A stretch of 64,000 nt of DNA, taken from contig NC_018020.1 in the NCBI RefSeq assembly GCF_000266885.1, forward strand, positions 2,976,001 to 3,040,000, written 5' to 3'. Position 1 is the first letter of the stretch. Each line of letters opens with the position of its first letter. Positions 37,959 to 48,550 of this stretch are shown piece by piece. The DNA is from Turneriella parva DSM 21527. Lineage in GTDB: Bacteria > Spirochaetota > Leptospiria > Turneriellales > Turneriellaceae. The notes below the pieces were generated by a model. The model ran no database searches and was not told the origin of the DNA. It saw only the letters and a list, made by a program, of their open reading frames with translations. Made by a program: the position numbers and the translations under genes.

Positions 37959-38333
37959 ATGCCAACAATTAACCAGTTGATCCGGTTCGGCCGGGAAAAA
38001 ATGACGACGAAGACCAAGTCTCCGGCGTTGCGGGCGAACCCGCAGAAGCGTGGAGTTTGTACCCGCGTTATGACGGCGACCCCCAAGAAGCCCAACTCGG
38101 CGCTGCGTAAAGTTGCGCGCGTGCGTTTGGTGAATGGCGTTGAAGTCACGGCATACATTCCCGGAGAAGGCCACAACCTTCAAGAGCACTCGGTTGTGCT
38201 CGTGCGCGGCGGCAGGGTGAAAGACCTTCCCGGTGTGCGTTATCACATCGTGCGCGGTTCGCTCGATACACTCGGTGTCGACAAGCGCCGCAAAGCGCGC
38301 TCTAAGTACGGCACGAAGCGACCGAAAGCTTAA
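37959..38333 (+). CDS. rpsL: 30S ribosomal protein S12
   Basis: A 124-residue decoding-centre protein. The conserved [17 protein letters not shown] and [17 protein letters not shown] segments are intact; the lysines at the two classic streptomycin positions (E. coli 42 and 87) are present, so no resistance allele is visible. The gene directly follows rpoC after 57 bases, joining the beta and str clusters. Confidence 0.97.
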   Translation: MPTINQLIRFGREKMTTKTKSPALRANPQKRGVCTRVMTATPKKPNSALRKVARVRLVNGVEVTAYIPGEGHNLQEHSVVLVRGGRVKDLPGVRYHIVRGSLDTLGVDKRRKARSKYGTKRPKA

Positions 38334-38360
38334 TCGGCAGAACAGGTTTAAAGAGGAACA

Positions 38361-38834
38361 ATGGCACGACGCAGAACTAAGAGCCTCACCCGCGAAATCA
38401 ACGGTGACGGCGTACACAACAGTATACTCGCCCAGAAATTTATCAATTCGATGATGCTTGATGGTAAGAAGTCGACCGCATCACAGCTCTTCTATGACGC
38501 GCTTGAGCGCGTTCAGCAGAAGACCGGTGTCGCGGGCATCGAGCAGTTTTTCAAGGCAATCGAAAACATTAAACCACAGGTCGAAGTAAAATCACGCCGC
38601 GTGGGTGGCGTGACTTACCAGGTTCCCGTAGAGGTTTATCCTGCCCGCAAACAGTCGCTGGCAATTCGCTGGCTCGTCGGCGCGGCGCGTGACCGCTCGG
38701 GCAAAACGCTGTCAGATAAGCTGGCGAATGAAATCATGGATGCCGTGAACAATAACGGCGGCGCCGTGAAGAAAAAAGAAGAAGTCAAGCGCATGGCCGA
38801 AGCCAACCGCGCATTCTCTCATTACGCCTGGTAA
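38361..38834 (+). CDS. rpsG: 30S ribosomal protein S7
   Basis: A 157-residue head-assembly protein that binds 16S rRNA. Family marks: KFINSMMLDGKKSTA, NIKPQVEVKSRRVGG, YQVPVEV and the C-terminal MAEANRAFSHYAW. In E. coli S7 represses its own operon; a hairpin lies in the gap to fusA here, but no S7-site likeness is claimed. AGAGGA sits before the ATG. Confidence 0.97.
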   Translation: MARRRTKSLTREINGDGVHNSILAQKFINSMMLDGKKSTASQLFYDALERVQQKTGVAGIEQFFKAIENIKPQVEVKSRRVGGVTYQVPVEVYPARKQSLAIRWLVGAARDRSGKTLSDKLANEIMDAVNNNGGAVKKKEEVKRMAEANRAFSHYAW

Positions 38835-38870
38835 TCTTGCCAGATGCGTCGTCAGAATCGATGCATGCAG

Positions 38871-38896
38871 ACGGTGGCTGCTTTGTGAGCCACCGT
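38871..38896 (+). promoter_or_regulatory. Hairpin between rpsG and fusA
   Basis: A perfect 9-bp stem ACGGTGGCT / GCTTTGTG / AGCCACCGT, followed by TTGTG, in the 128-base gap before fusA. It could be a weak terminator or a regulatory structure for fusA. The gap is much longer than others in this cluster. Confidence 0.5.
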
Positions 38897-38962
38897 TTGT
38901 GCCCAACAACTGAATATTCGACAATCATTCTCAAAATCAAAAATTAACAAGAAGAAAAAATA

Positions 38963-41074
<2,112 letters not shown>

Positions 41075-41121
41075 ACCGGCGTTTGTACAGCGGATTTTTA
41101 CCGCGAGGCAAGCAGAGTCGG

Positions 41122-42225
41122 TTAATCAGGGCATGGTGCAGCAGCTGCCTGGGCAGCGCTCAGCCATGCCTTTCTTTTTTCAGGGGTGCAGCTCTGCAAT
41201 TTGTCGAGCTCAGAGAACCAGCAGACATATTTGCCTTCAGGCTTTTTGAGGCAGGCGTCGTAGGTCCGTTGCAGAGCGGCATTGACTGCCGCATAGCGCC
41301 TGAATTGAATGAGCGTCGCATTGTTGATTTCCGGGCGCTGCGCTAGCTCACGCGCTGCACCCACCTGCGCAAATTCGCTCTGGCGCTTCTTTAAAACGTC
41401 TTGAAAGGCCCGAAACACCGCGCGCTTTTCGGTGAGTTTTTTCGCAGCGGGCAGGTCGGTTTTGTACAAATCTTCGAGCCGCGCTTTCAGAGCATCTATC
41501 AGGCCATAGAATTCTTTTGCTTTGGCCTGTGCGCGCGCCTGTTCGCGCTCATCGGGAAAGGGCTGACCCTCGGCTATCAGATAATCGGCCGCTATCTTGC
41601 GTTCAATGAAAGAAGCCAAAAGCTCTGAACTCGTCGTGTCGCCCTTGAAATAGAGGCGTTCGTGCGCGATTTCATGGCCGAGCAGTCTGGCAAGACCATA
41701 GTCACCCCAGTCGAGCTGGCTTGAATAGAGCGGGTCTTCAAACCAGCCGAGTGTCGAATAGCCGCCTATCTCAGAGATGTGCACATCGAAACCCGCTTCG
41801 CGGTACCTCTGCGCCCACGCTTCGGCAAGATCTCTGTCAAAAAAGCCCAGATAGTCGAATTTGCCAAAGGGAAAAAAGTTGAATGATTCGGCTTTGAGGG
41901 AAAAGGCGGGGGCGAGCGTGATGTTGAACCCCAGCTCGGCGCGGCCGAGCGCGAAGTAAGATCTATAGCTTTTTGAGTCAGTGATCGCGTAATGCTTTTC
42001 GATGAAAGCCCGTATTTTTAACGTCGATTCCAGGGCCCTGCGTTCGGCCATTGGCAAGTTGGTAGCGAGCAGCCTTTCGGCGATAGGCTCTTTGTAGAGT
42101 ATGACTTTACTCTGGTGTTTGGCGAGCTGGTACAAATAGGGTAACCAGCGCCAGTTGACCCCAATGAGCACAGCGGGCACGATCAGAAAGATCAATATCG
42201 TTATACGCCGTCGCCTCGAGCTCAT
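41122..42225 (-). CDS. Putative membrane-anchored zinc aminopeptidase (COG4324-like)
   Basis: A 367-residue protein with an N-terminal anchor helix (residues 9-24) after a basic start. The zinc motif HEIAH at 184-188 is followed by [20 protein letters not shown], with Glu201 as the likely third ligand. This arrangement matches the predicted aminopeptidase family of COG4324 (PF10023), as I recall it. The rest is helical, with a C-terminal cysteine pair (…[15 protein letters not shown]). It faces fusA convergently and diverges from lepA. Activity has not been shown for most members. Confidence 0.8.
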   Translation of the reverse strand: MSSRRRRITILIFLIVPAVLIGVNWRWLPYLYQLAKHQSKVILYKEPIAERLLATNLPMAERRALESTLKIRAFIEKHYAITDSKSYRSYFALGRAELGFNITLAPAFSLKAESFNFFPFGKFDYLGFFDRDLAEAWAQRYREAGFDVHISEIGGYSTLGWFEDPLYSSQLDWGDYGLARLLGHEIAHERLYFKGDTTSSELLASFIERKIAADYLIAEGQPFPDEREQARAQAKAKEFYGLIDALKARLEDLYKTDLPAAKKLTEKRAVFRAFQDVLKKRQSEFAQVGAARELAQRPEINNATLIQFRRYAAVNAALQRTYDACLKKPEGKYVCWFSELDKLQSCTPEKRKAWLSAAQAAAAPCPD

Positions 42226-42383
42226 GCCGCAACCAAGGGTTGGTCTGCCGCGAAGCTGTCAGTCGTTTATCCCTTTACCGCGGGTCAAAAATCCCTGAAA
42301 GTGCTATCAGTTTACTGAAAAAGGAAACTCATAGCGGGCTTACGGAGCCAGCGAGAGAGTTTTTCTCAGGAAAAGACGTTCAC

Positions 42384-44195
42384 ATGCCCGATATTCCCCG
42401 TTCGCACATACGCAATTTTTCGATCATTGCCCATATCGACCACGGCAAGAGCACGCTCGCCGACAGGTTACTCGCGCTGGGTAAACTGACAGACGAGCGC
42501 ACGGGTAAAGATCAGATTTTAGACAGTATGGATATCGAGCGCGAGCGCGGTATCACCATCAAGAGCAATTCTGCATCCTTCTACTGGAAAGGTGAAAACG
42601 GTGAGACATACCTTTTTAACCTGATAGATACCCCCGGCCACGTCGACTTCACATATGAAGTCTCGCGCTCGCTCGCTGCCTGCGAGGGAGTGTTGCTGCT
42701 CGTCGATGCGACGCAGGGGGTGCAGGCCCAGACTCTGGCCAACTTCTACCTCGCGCTCGAAGCCGATCTCTACATTTTGCCCGTCATCAACAAAATCGAT
42801 CTGCCGTCTGCCGATGTCGAAAAGACGCGCGCGCAGATCGAGAAATCGCTGGGCCTCAGCGGAACCGACGCAGTGCCCGTATCGGGTAAGTCGGGCATTA
42901 ATGTCGAAGCGTTGATGCAGGCGATTATCGACAAGATACCCGCCCCGCGCGAGCAAGACGCGGCTCAGGGGGCACGCGCGCTGGTCTTTGATGCGTATTT
43001 CGACACATACCGCGGGGTCGTTGAAAAAATCCGCGTCTTCGACGGTGAAATCAAGAAGGGCGACCAGATCAGCTTTATGCGCAAAGGCGGGGTTCACCCG
43101 GTAAACGAAATCGGCATTTCGCAGCTGCGCCTTGTGCCTCAAGATTCGCTCAAAGCGGGTGAGGTGGGTTATGTCGTTACCGGCATCAAAAACGTCGCTG
43201 AAGTGATGCTCGGCGATACGATCACGCTCGCGGCGAAGCCTGCGTCGGTACCGCTGTTTAAATATAAAGAAGTGAAGCCGATGGTTTTCTCTGGCCTTTT
43301 TCCGGTGAATGGCGATGACTATCCGCTGCTGAAAGAGTCGATGGATAAGCTTGCGCTGAACGACCCGGCTCTGATCTACGAACCCGAAAGCTCTGAAGCG
43401 CTCGGCTTTGGTTTTCGCGTCGGTTATCTCGGCCTCTTGCACATGGAAATTGTGCAAGAACGCCTCGAGCGCGAGTTTGGTCTTGCGCTGCTGACAACCG
43501 CGCCGTCGGTCACTTACCACATCTATTTTCAGCACAAGCCGATGATGACGCTCAATAATCCGGCGGAGTTTCCTGATCCCGGTGACATTGACCGTATCGA
43601 AGAGCCTTATGTCAAGGTTGCGATTATTTCACCGAGCGAACACATGGGCGCGATTCTGCAGCTGCTCGCCGACAAGCGGGGCGAGAATGTGTCGATGAAC
43701 TATCTCGACACCACAACCGTACAGATTATATACCTCGTGCCGCTCGCAGAAATGATCTTTGAGTTTTACGACAGGCTTAAGAGCGTTTCGCGGGGTTATG
43801 CGAGCCTCGACTATGAGTTCGCCGAATACCGCAGAAGCACGCTGGTTAAGCTCGATATTCTCGTGCACGGCAACAAAGTCGACGCACTCTCGATGATCGT
43901 ACACAAGTCGGCGGCCGAAACGCGCGGGCGGCAGGTGATCGAGCAGCTCAAAGAGCACATTTCAAAGCACCAGTTTGTGATTGCGATTCAGGCGGCTGTC
44001 GGCGGCAAGGTGATTGCGCGCGAAACCATCAGCGCGCTCAGAAAAAACGTCACCGCAAAGTGTTATGGTGGGGATATCAGCCGCAAGCGTAAGCTGCTCG
44101 ACAAACAGAAAGAAGGCAAAAAACGCATGAAGATGATCGGTTCGGTTGAAATTCCGCAAGAAGCTTTTCTCTCTGTACTCAAAACCGGAGACTGA
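42384..44195 (+). CDS. lepA: Elongation factor 4 (LepA)
   Basis: A 603-residue ribosome GTPase that back-translocates or rescues stalled ribosomes. G1 AHIDHGKST, switch [18 protein letters not shown]4 NKIDLP. The LepA-specific C-terminus reads [18 protein letters not shown]. The ATG at 42384 is chosen over one 48 codons upstream because it gives the standard length and starts at the conserved [11 protein letters not shown] block; AGGAAAAG lies some 10 bases upstream. pgeF follows after 3 bases. Confidence 0.96.
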   Translation: MPDIPRSHIRNFSIIAHIDHGKSTLADRLLALGKLTDERTGKDQILDSMDIERERGITIKSNSASFYWKGENGETYLFNLIDTPGHVDFTYEVSRSLAACEGVLLLVDATQGVQAQTLANFYLALEADLYILPVINKIDLPSADVEKTRAQIEKSLGLSGTDAVPVSGKSGINVEALMQAIIDKIPAPREQDAAQGARALVFDAYFDTYRGVVEKIRVFDGEIKKGDQISFMRKGGVHPVNEIGISQLRLVPQDSLKAGEVGYVVTGIKNVAEVMLGDTITLAAKPASVPLFKYKEVKPMVFSGLFPVNGDDYPLLKESMDKLALNDPALIYEPESSEALGFGFRVGYLGLLHMEIVQERLEREFGLALLTTAPSVTYHIYFQHKPMMTLNNPAEFPDPGDIDRIEEPYVKVAIISPSEHMGAILQLLADKRGENVSMNYLDTTTVQIIYLVPLAEMIFEFYDRLKSVSRGYASLDYEFAEYRRSTLVKLDILVHGNKVDALSMIVHKSAAETRGRQVIEQLKEHISKHQFVIAIQAAVGGKVIARETISALRKNVTAKCYGGDISRKRKLLDKQKEGKKRMKMIGSVEIPQEAFLSVLKTGD

Positions 44196-44198
44196 GAC

Positions 44199-44885
44199 TT
44201 GCTGCGGCTGCGGCATGAAACCTCTGCGGGTGTAATCGAAGCCCGCTTCTATGGTGCCGAGCGTGCAGGGTTCGGCGTCAATTCACCCGAGACGTATAAC
44301 GAGATTCTGAATTCTCTCGAATTTGTTTCGGCGCTGCGCTACCTCGAACAGGTGCATGGCGACCAGGTGCATGAGGTCAGTGCGGATGACGCCCGCATTA
44401 AACTCGTGGGCGAGGGTGATGCGATGATCACGCGCGACCCCGGCACAGCGCTGGTGATTCGCACGGCGGATTGTATTCCGATATTGATCTGTTGCCGCCA
44501 GAGTGGCCTTATCGCTGCCGTGCATGCAGGTTGGCGCGGCCTTGCAGCCGGCATCGTCGCAAAAACTGTGACAAAACTCTGCGCCGATCAAGGGGCCGCA
44601 AGGGATTGCCTGCAGTTTTTCGTCGGGCCTTGTATAGCTGCAGATTCATATGAAGTGGGTCACGAGGTCGCCTCGCAGTTTTCTGCGGCCGCCAGCAGGC
44701 AGCGACCCAATGGAAAATATTCTTTAGACCTGCTCTATGCACTTAAAGAACAGCTTAGAGCTCTTTCGATCGGTGAGCCACAGATTGATTTGCATGTGGC
44801 CGATACATTCACCTCGACCGAATGGTATTCTGCCCGGCGGGGTGACAAACTGCGAAATTTTGCGGTAATCGCAAGGCATGCATAA
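44199..44885 (+). CDS. pgeF: Peptidoglycan editing factor / multicopper polyphenol oxidase-like protein
   Basis: A 228-residue YfiH/PgeF family protein. Conserved motifs with zinc or copper ligands: LEQVHGDQV, IRTADCIPIL, AAVHAGWRGLAAG and FVGPCIAADSYEVG. In E. coli PgeF removes L-Ser wrongly placed in peptidoglycan precursors. The start is TTG at 44199, three bases after lepA, with GGAG 8 bases upstream inside lepA; the nearby ATG at 44215 is out of frame. Coupling to lepA is therefore likely. Confidence 0.9.
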   Translation: MLRLRHETSAGVIEARFYGAERAGFGVNSPETYNEILNSLEFVSALRYLEQVHGDQVHEVSADDARIKLVGEGDAMITRDPGTALVIRTADCIPILICCRQSGLIAAVHAGWRGLAAGIVAKTVTKLCADQGAARDCLQFFVGPCIAADSYEVGHEVASQFSAAASRQRPNGKYSLDLLYALKEQLRALSIGEPQIDLHVADTFTSTEWYSARRGDKLRNFAVIARHA

Positions 44886-44910
44886 GCAGGCTCCGGAAAA
44901 GCTCATGCAT

Positions 44911-44949
44911 GACTGCTAACAGGTTTCTTTTTCGCGAACCTGTTAGTCG
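44911..44949. terminator. Hairpin between convergent pgeF and an envelope gene
   Basis: TAACAGGTT pairs with AACCTGTTA, extended by GACT/AGTC across a 2-base bulge, with a T-rich loop (TCTTTTTCGCG). The stem contains the stop codon of the minus-strand gene (44943-44945). It probably ends transcription from both sides. Confidence 0.7.
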
Positions 44950-46001
44950 ACCGTCAGTAGCTTCATACCCACTGCAAAAAGAATCGTCGAATAGCCGCCC
45001 GAGAGCGAATCAGCACCGGGTGCGACATCGAAGCCGACGAAATGCCGGTAGAACGAAACGTCGGCAAATATAGTGTGCTGCTCATCGAAGTGGTAGCGTA
45101 TCACTAAACCTGGCGCGATGCTAAATGAATCGCTCATTGCGGGCTTTTCACCCGAATAGCGAGTAGCAGCGTAGTGGGTGAGGTTGTCGTAGCCGACACC
45201 GAGCGATGCGAGCAGCGAGAAGGCCGAAAACCGCAGAAAATCATAACGCAGATCGCAGCCCATATAAAGAGAGTTCACGCGGCTGGTCTGCTGCAGCGAA
45301 TTGCTGTTGGGGTTAAAGTAGGCGTAAGGCCCGGGCGATTCACCAAAACGGAAATCGAGTTTCATGCCGATGGAGATCCTCATCAGCGAAAGAGACAGCA
45401 GCATGCCGATGCTTGGTTGGTTACCGAGGCGCGCAAGGTTGTTCGAGGGCAACCAGGTGCCGCCTGAAACAGACATCTCATACGCCAGGTTATCAGAACG
45501 TTCGATCAGGTCTTCGTGCGCCCATTCGCGCAGTTTACCCCCGCGCGCGGCCTTCAGCTCAGCCGTGTAGGCAAAATAGCCATTCATGAGCCAGGCTCTG
45601 ACGATTTTGCCGTCTTCGGTCGTCACCGTTGCCGCTTCAGCTTTGCTGCGCAGCAGTTCTCTGAAGGCATCGGGCAGCGTGTCGCCACGGCGAGCAGCAT
45701 CGAGGCGAGCCTTGAGCCTTCGATCGATGGGCGCTTCAGCTGACCCATCGGGTTCGAATGCGAGCTGGTAGAGTTTCCATTCGTCGCTGTCGGCACACTC
45801 CCGAGACCATGCCCGGGTCACCTGCCATTCGGGAAATTCTGCCTTGTTGATGAGGGTTGCCGCGTTTATCGCAGCTTCTGCACATAAATTATTTCTATTC
45901 TGCGAAGTAAATATAAGGTGATCTATGTCAGTCGAGGCCTGCGCAACAGGGGGATTTATCAATGCAACGGCAAGTGCTGCCCTGCACAAAACATGGCGCA
46001 T
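44943..46001 (-). CDS. Predicted outer-membrane protein of unknown family
   Basis: A 352-residue protein. The ATG at 46001 is preferred to one 39 codons upstream because the peptide then opens with a signal sequence (MRHVLCRAALAVALINPPVAQA). The first half of the mature part is helical with three cysteines. The second half (from about residue 180) has short amphipathic strands separated by Gly/Asn/Ser turns (SLSLMRISIGMKLDFRFG, FSLLASLGVGYDNL) and looks like an outer-membrane barrel. The end (FAVGMKLLTVD) has no terminal aromatic residue. No family is recognised. Confidence 0.65.
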   Translation of the reverse strand: MRHVLCRAALAVALINPPVAQASTDIDHLIFTSQNRNNLCAEAAINAATLINKAEFPEWQVTRAWSRECADSDEWKLYQLAFEPDGSAEAPIDRRLKARLDAARRGDTLPDAFRELLRSKAEAATVTTEDGKIVRAWLMNGYFAYTAELKAARGGKLREWAHEDLIERSDNLAYEMSVSGGTWLPSNNLARLGNQPSIGMLLSLSLMRISIGMKLDFRFGESPGPYAYFNPNSNSLQQTSRVNSLYMGCDLRYDFLRFSAFSLLASLGVGYDNLTHYAATRYSGEKPAMSDSFSIAPGLVIRYHFDEQHTIFADVSFYRHFVGFDVAPGADSLSGGYSTILFAVGMKLLTVD

Positions 46002-46185
46002 ATGTCTGGTGGGGGCTTTGACCACAAAGGCAGAGCGCGCAAAACCTGCCTGCCCGTCAACACCAAGCCCTGCACGAAACTGATTGATTTTTTGCGGCGC
46101 GCGCGCAAGGTGCCGCACGGGTAACCGTCACGCACCGCCAGGGGAAACGGGCGCGGGGTAATTTTCCCCAAAAGAGAGAGGTATC

Positions 46186-46704
46186 ATGAAAAAAATGTTT
46201 TTGATAGCGGGTGCGATTGCCACAGTGGGCGGCCTCGTTTTTGCCGACGCAATGCGCACGCACACTGACCGCAAAGCGAAGTTTACAATTCAGCATCCCG
46301 GCAGCTGGAAAAAGACCGTCAATCAGGGAGGCACCAACGTCACTTTGGCGACAAAAGACAATCTGGCGATGGTGCAGGTAATTCGCGCAGACGTTGAAGC
46401 CGGCACGACGACCGACGCGTTTCTGAAAGAAGTCGAAAAGCAGATCGGTGAAACCCACGTGAACCAGCTGCCCGAAGACAAGCGCCATGCCCCTGCCGAC
46501 GATCTGGCAAACATGAACGCTGACGAAGGTTCTGCGGGCTATTACGATCTCGACCACGAAGGGCAGAAGATTCACCAGTTCATTATGGTATTGCGCAAGG
46601 CAGAAGTTGTCTATGCCGTCACGGTAACTTTCGCCGATCTTGCTACGGATAAATATAAAGACGTTGCGATCAAAATCGCTGATTCTGTTAAGATTCTGAA
46701 TTGA
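46186..46704 (+). CDS. Secreted PsbP/DcrB-like protein
   Basis: A 172-residue exported protein (signal MKKMFLIAGAIATVGGLVFA). The mature part starts with FTIQHPGSWKKT, continues with alternating strands and helices and ends with YKDVAIKIADSVKI. This FxIxxPxxWxxx … F…S pattern is typical of the PsbP/MOG1/DcrB fold, so a periplasmic binding or envelope role is inferred. AGAGAGG precedes the ATG. It is flanked by the divergent envelope gene and convergent nadA. Confidence 0.72.
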   Translation: MKKMFLIAGAIATVGGLVFADAMRTHTDRKAKFTIQHPGSWKKTVNQGGTNVTLATKDNLAMVQVIRADVEAGTTTDAFLKEVEKQIGETHVNQLPEDKRHAPADDLANMNADEGSAGYYDLDHEGQKIHQFIMVLRKAEVVYAVTVTFADLATDKYKDVAIKIADSVKILN

Positions 46705-46725
46705 AATCGGCTCTGAAAGCCCCCG

Positions 46726-47697
46726 TCAGACAACGGCGAGCATGCGGTCAAGCGACGCGCGTGCTCGCTTTATCGTGTCGTCGCTCAGTTCAATCTCGTA
46801 TTTTTCGTCGCGCAGAGCGTCGCGCACCTTCTCGAGTGTAATCTTCTTCATGTGCGGGCAGGTTTGGCATGATGAAATGAAGCTCACTTTGGGAAACTCA
46901 GCCCTGAGGTTGTCGCCCATGGAACATTCGGTCATGAGCAGAACCTGATCGGCACCCGATTCACGAATGTATTTGCCCATCTGTGAAGTCGAACCTGTAA
47001 AATCAACCTTTGCGGTAACGGTCTCTTTGCATTCGGGGTGAGCGATTATCTTCGCCTGCGGAAAGCTCTTGCGTGCCACGTCGACGTCGAATTCTGTATA
47101 GAGCTCGTGTACCATACATTTACCCGGCCAGGGAATAATTTTCTTCTTTGTCTGTTTCTGTATGTTCTGTGCTAAATAGCCGTCGGGAACGACGAGCACG
47201 GTATCTGAATCGAGGCTCTCGACGATTCTGACAGCATTGGCGCTCGTGCAGATGATATCGACTTCGGTCTTCACGTCTGCCGTGCAGTTGATATACGAGA
47301 CAATCGGCACACCCGGATACTGCCGCCGCAGTTGCCGCACGTCTTCACCCGTCATACTTTCGGCGAGCGAGCAACCGGCTTTCAGATCGGCGATGAGCAC
47401 CTTGCGCGACGGGTTCAGAATCTTGGCAGTTTCGGCCATGAAGTGAACCCCATTAAAGAGTATAATGTCAGCATTGCTTTCTTTCGAGCGGCGCGCCAGT
47501 TCGAGTGAATCGCCGACGACGTCTGAAATGCCGTGGTAGACGTCGGGAGTCATGTAGTTGTGGCCCAGAATTATGGCATTCTTTTCTTTTTTGAGCTCAA
47601 GAATTTCGCGCACCAGCGGTTCGCGCGCGTCGAGCTCTTCGGGCAGGTAAACCTTACCCGCACCCTCTCGCCATTTCTGAATTATTTCGTTTGTCAT
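46726..47697 (-). CDS. nadA: Quinolinate synthase
   Basis: A 323-residue 4Fe-4S enzyme condensing iminoaspartate with dihydroxyacetone phosphate to quinolinate for NAD synthesis. Family marks: [38 protein letters not shown] (first cluster Cys), [28 protein letters not shown] and [10 protein letters not shown]. Length suits the shorter NadA form. The ATG has no upstream ribosome site and is buried in an 18-bp inverted repeat. nadB and nadC are not in the window. The gene follows an envelope gene on the same strand after 37 bases. Confidence 0.95.
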   Translation of the reverse strand: MTNEIIQKWREGAGKVYLPEELDAREPLVREILELKKEKNAIILGHNYMTPDVYHGISDVVGDSLELARRSKESNADIILFNGVHFMAETAKILNPSRKVLIADLKAGCSLAESMTGEDVRQLRRQYPGVPIVSYINCTADVKTEVDIICTSANAVRIVESLDSDTVLVVPDGYLAQNIQKQTKKKIIPWPGKCMVHELYTEFDVDVARKSFPQAKIIAHPECKETVTAKVDFTGSTSQMGKYIRESGADQVLLMTECSMGDNLRAEFPKVSFISSCQTCPHMKKITLEKVRDALRDEKYEIELSDDTIKRARASLDRMLAVV

Positions 47698-47733
47698 GCT
47701 TCAGCCAGCAGAGCCGGCTGAAATATGACAAAC
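47689..47733 (-). promoter_or_regulatory. Large hairpin that includes the nadA start codon
   Basis: GTTTGTCATGCTTCAGCC (47689-47706) pairs with GGCTGAAATATGACAAAC (47716-47733) except for two central mismatches, around a 9-base loop. On the minus-strand transcript the stem covers the whole leader between the upstream gene and nadA and includes the nadA AUG (47697-47695). It could be a translational switch or an internal terminator. Confidence 0.65.
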
Positions 47734-47734
47734 C

Positions 47735-48460
47735 TCAAAACCGATCGAGGTATTCAAACACAATCATGCGATTGGTTTTCTGGCCGATGCCCATCATGAA
47801 GTCGATTTCGAACGCGAGGTGGTCGAAAAAATCAAAGCGCAGACCCACGTTAAACAGTGTTTCTTTGAGCCGATTGCTGTCGAAAAACACGCGCTGAATC
47901 TCGAAAATCGGCACGAACTGGCCTATCGGAAAATCGAGACCAAAGTAGAGTTCGGTGTCTTCGGGGGTATACGTCGGTTGAATCGGGGTACGAATACCGG
48001 TGTGCAGGTGTTGCTCTTGCCCGAAAAGATATATGGGCTTGGTAACCGTAAAGTAGGGGCCCAGAATCATACGATTGTACGGGTTTTCGTTCTGCGCCTT
48101 GCCGCGCCTGCCGGCATAGAACGCATCGTAACCCACTGCGAGCAGAATCGGGAAATCCTGCCAGCCGTCGGTGAGTTTCACCTTGCCGAGAACCCCGGGA
48201 ATATTGAATCGGGCGTTGTTCTCGCCAATGGCATTTTCGGCATCGAAGGCGACACCCAGATAGACATTGTCATGCACGCCCAGAATGTTGCGGTTCAGAA
48301 GGCCACCGCCATCGTAGGCGCTGACAGCGACGTCAAATTCGCCGCGTTTCAGGGTCACGGCGGTTTGCGTGTTCACGGCATCGATCAGCGGCACTGTCGC
48401 ACCCAGGGTACCAGCGCCAAGACAGGCGCAAAGTATGCTAATGGCGAGTTTATTTCTCAT
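47735..48460 (-). CDS. Predicted outer-membrane protein
   Basis: A 241-residue protein with a signal peptide (MRNKLAISILCACLGAGTLGA). The mature part contains amphipathic strands (RGEFDVAVSAYDGGGLLN, VYLGVAFDAENAIG, LFNVGLRFDFFDHLAFEIDF) and ends …MIVFEYLDRF with a terminal Phe, as in outer-membrane barrels. No family can be named. It is upstream of nadA on the same strand with the start-codon hairpin between them. Confidence 0.68.
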   Translation of the reverse strand: MRNKLAISILCACLGAGTLGATVPLIDAVNTQTAVTLKRGEFDVAVSAYDGGGLLNRNILGVHDNVYLGVAFDAENAIGENNARFNIPGVLGKVKLTDGWQDFPILLAVGYDAFYAGRRGKAQNENPYNRMILGPYFTVTKPIYLFGQEQHLHTGIRTPIQPTYTPEDTELYFGLDFPIGQFVPIFEIQRVFFDSNRLKETLFNVGLRFDFFDHLAFEIDFMMGIGQKTNRMIVFEYLDRF

Positions 48461-48550
48461 GGTTCTGAAAATGGCGCGGCTAAGCGCTTAAGTTACGTAT
48501 CGTCCATAAATCCCACTATGGAAAAGAAAAAATATCGCCGAAAATGATAC

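Noticed and set aside
42519-43535. A 338-codon minus-strand frame opposite lepA
   Set aside because: Shadow of lepA codon usage; no ribosome site, no motifs.
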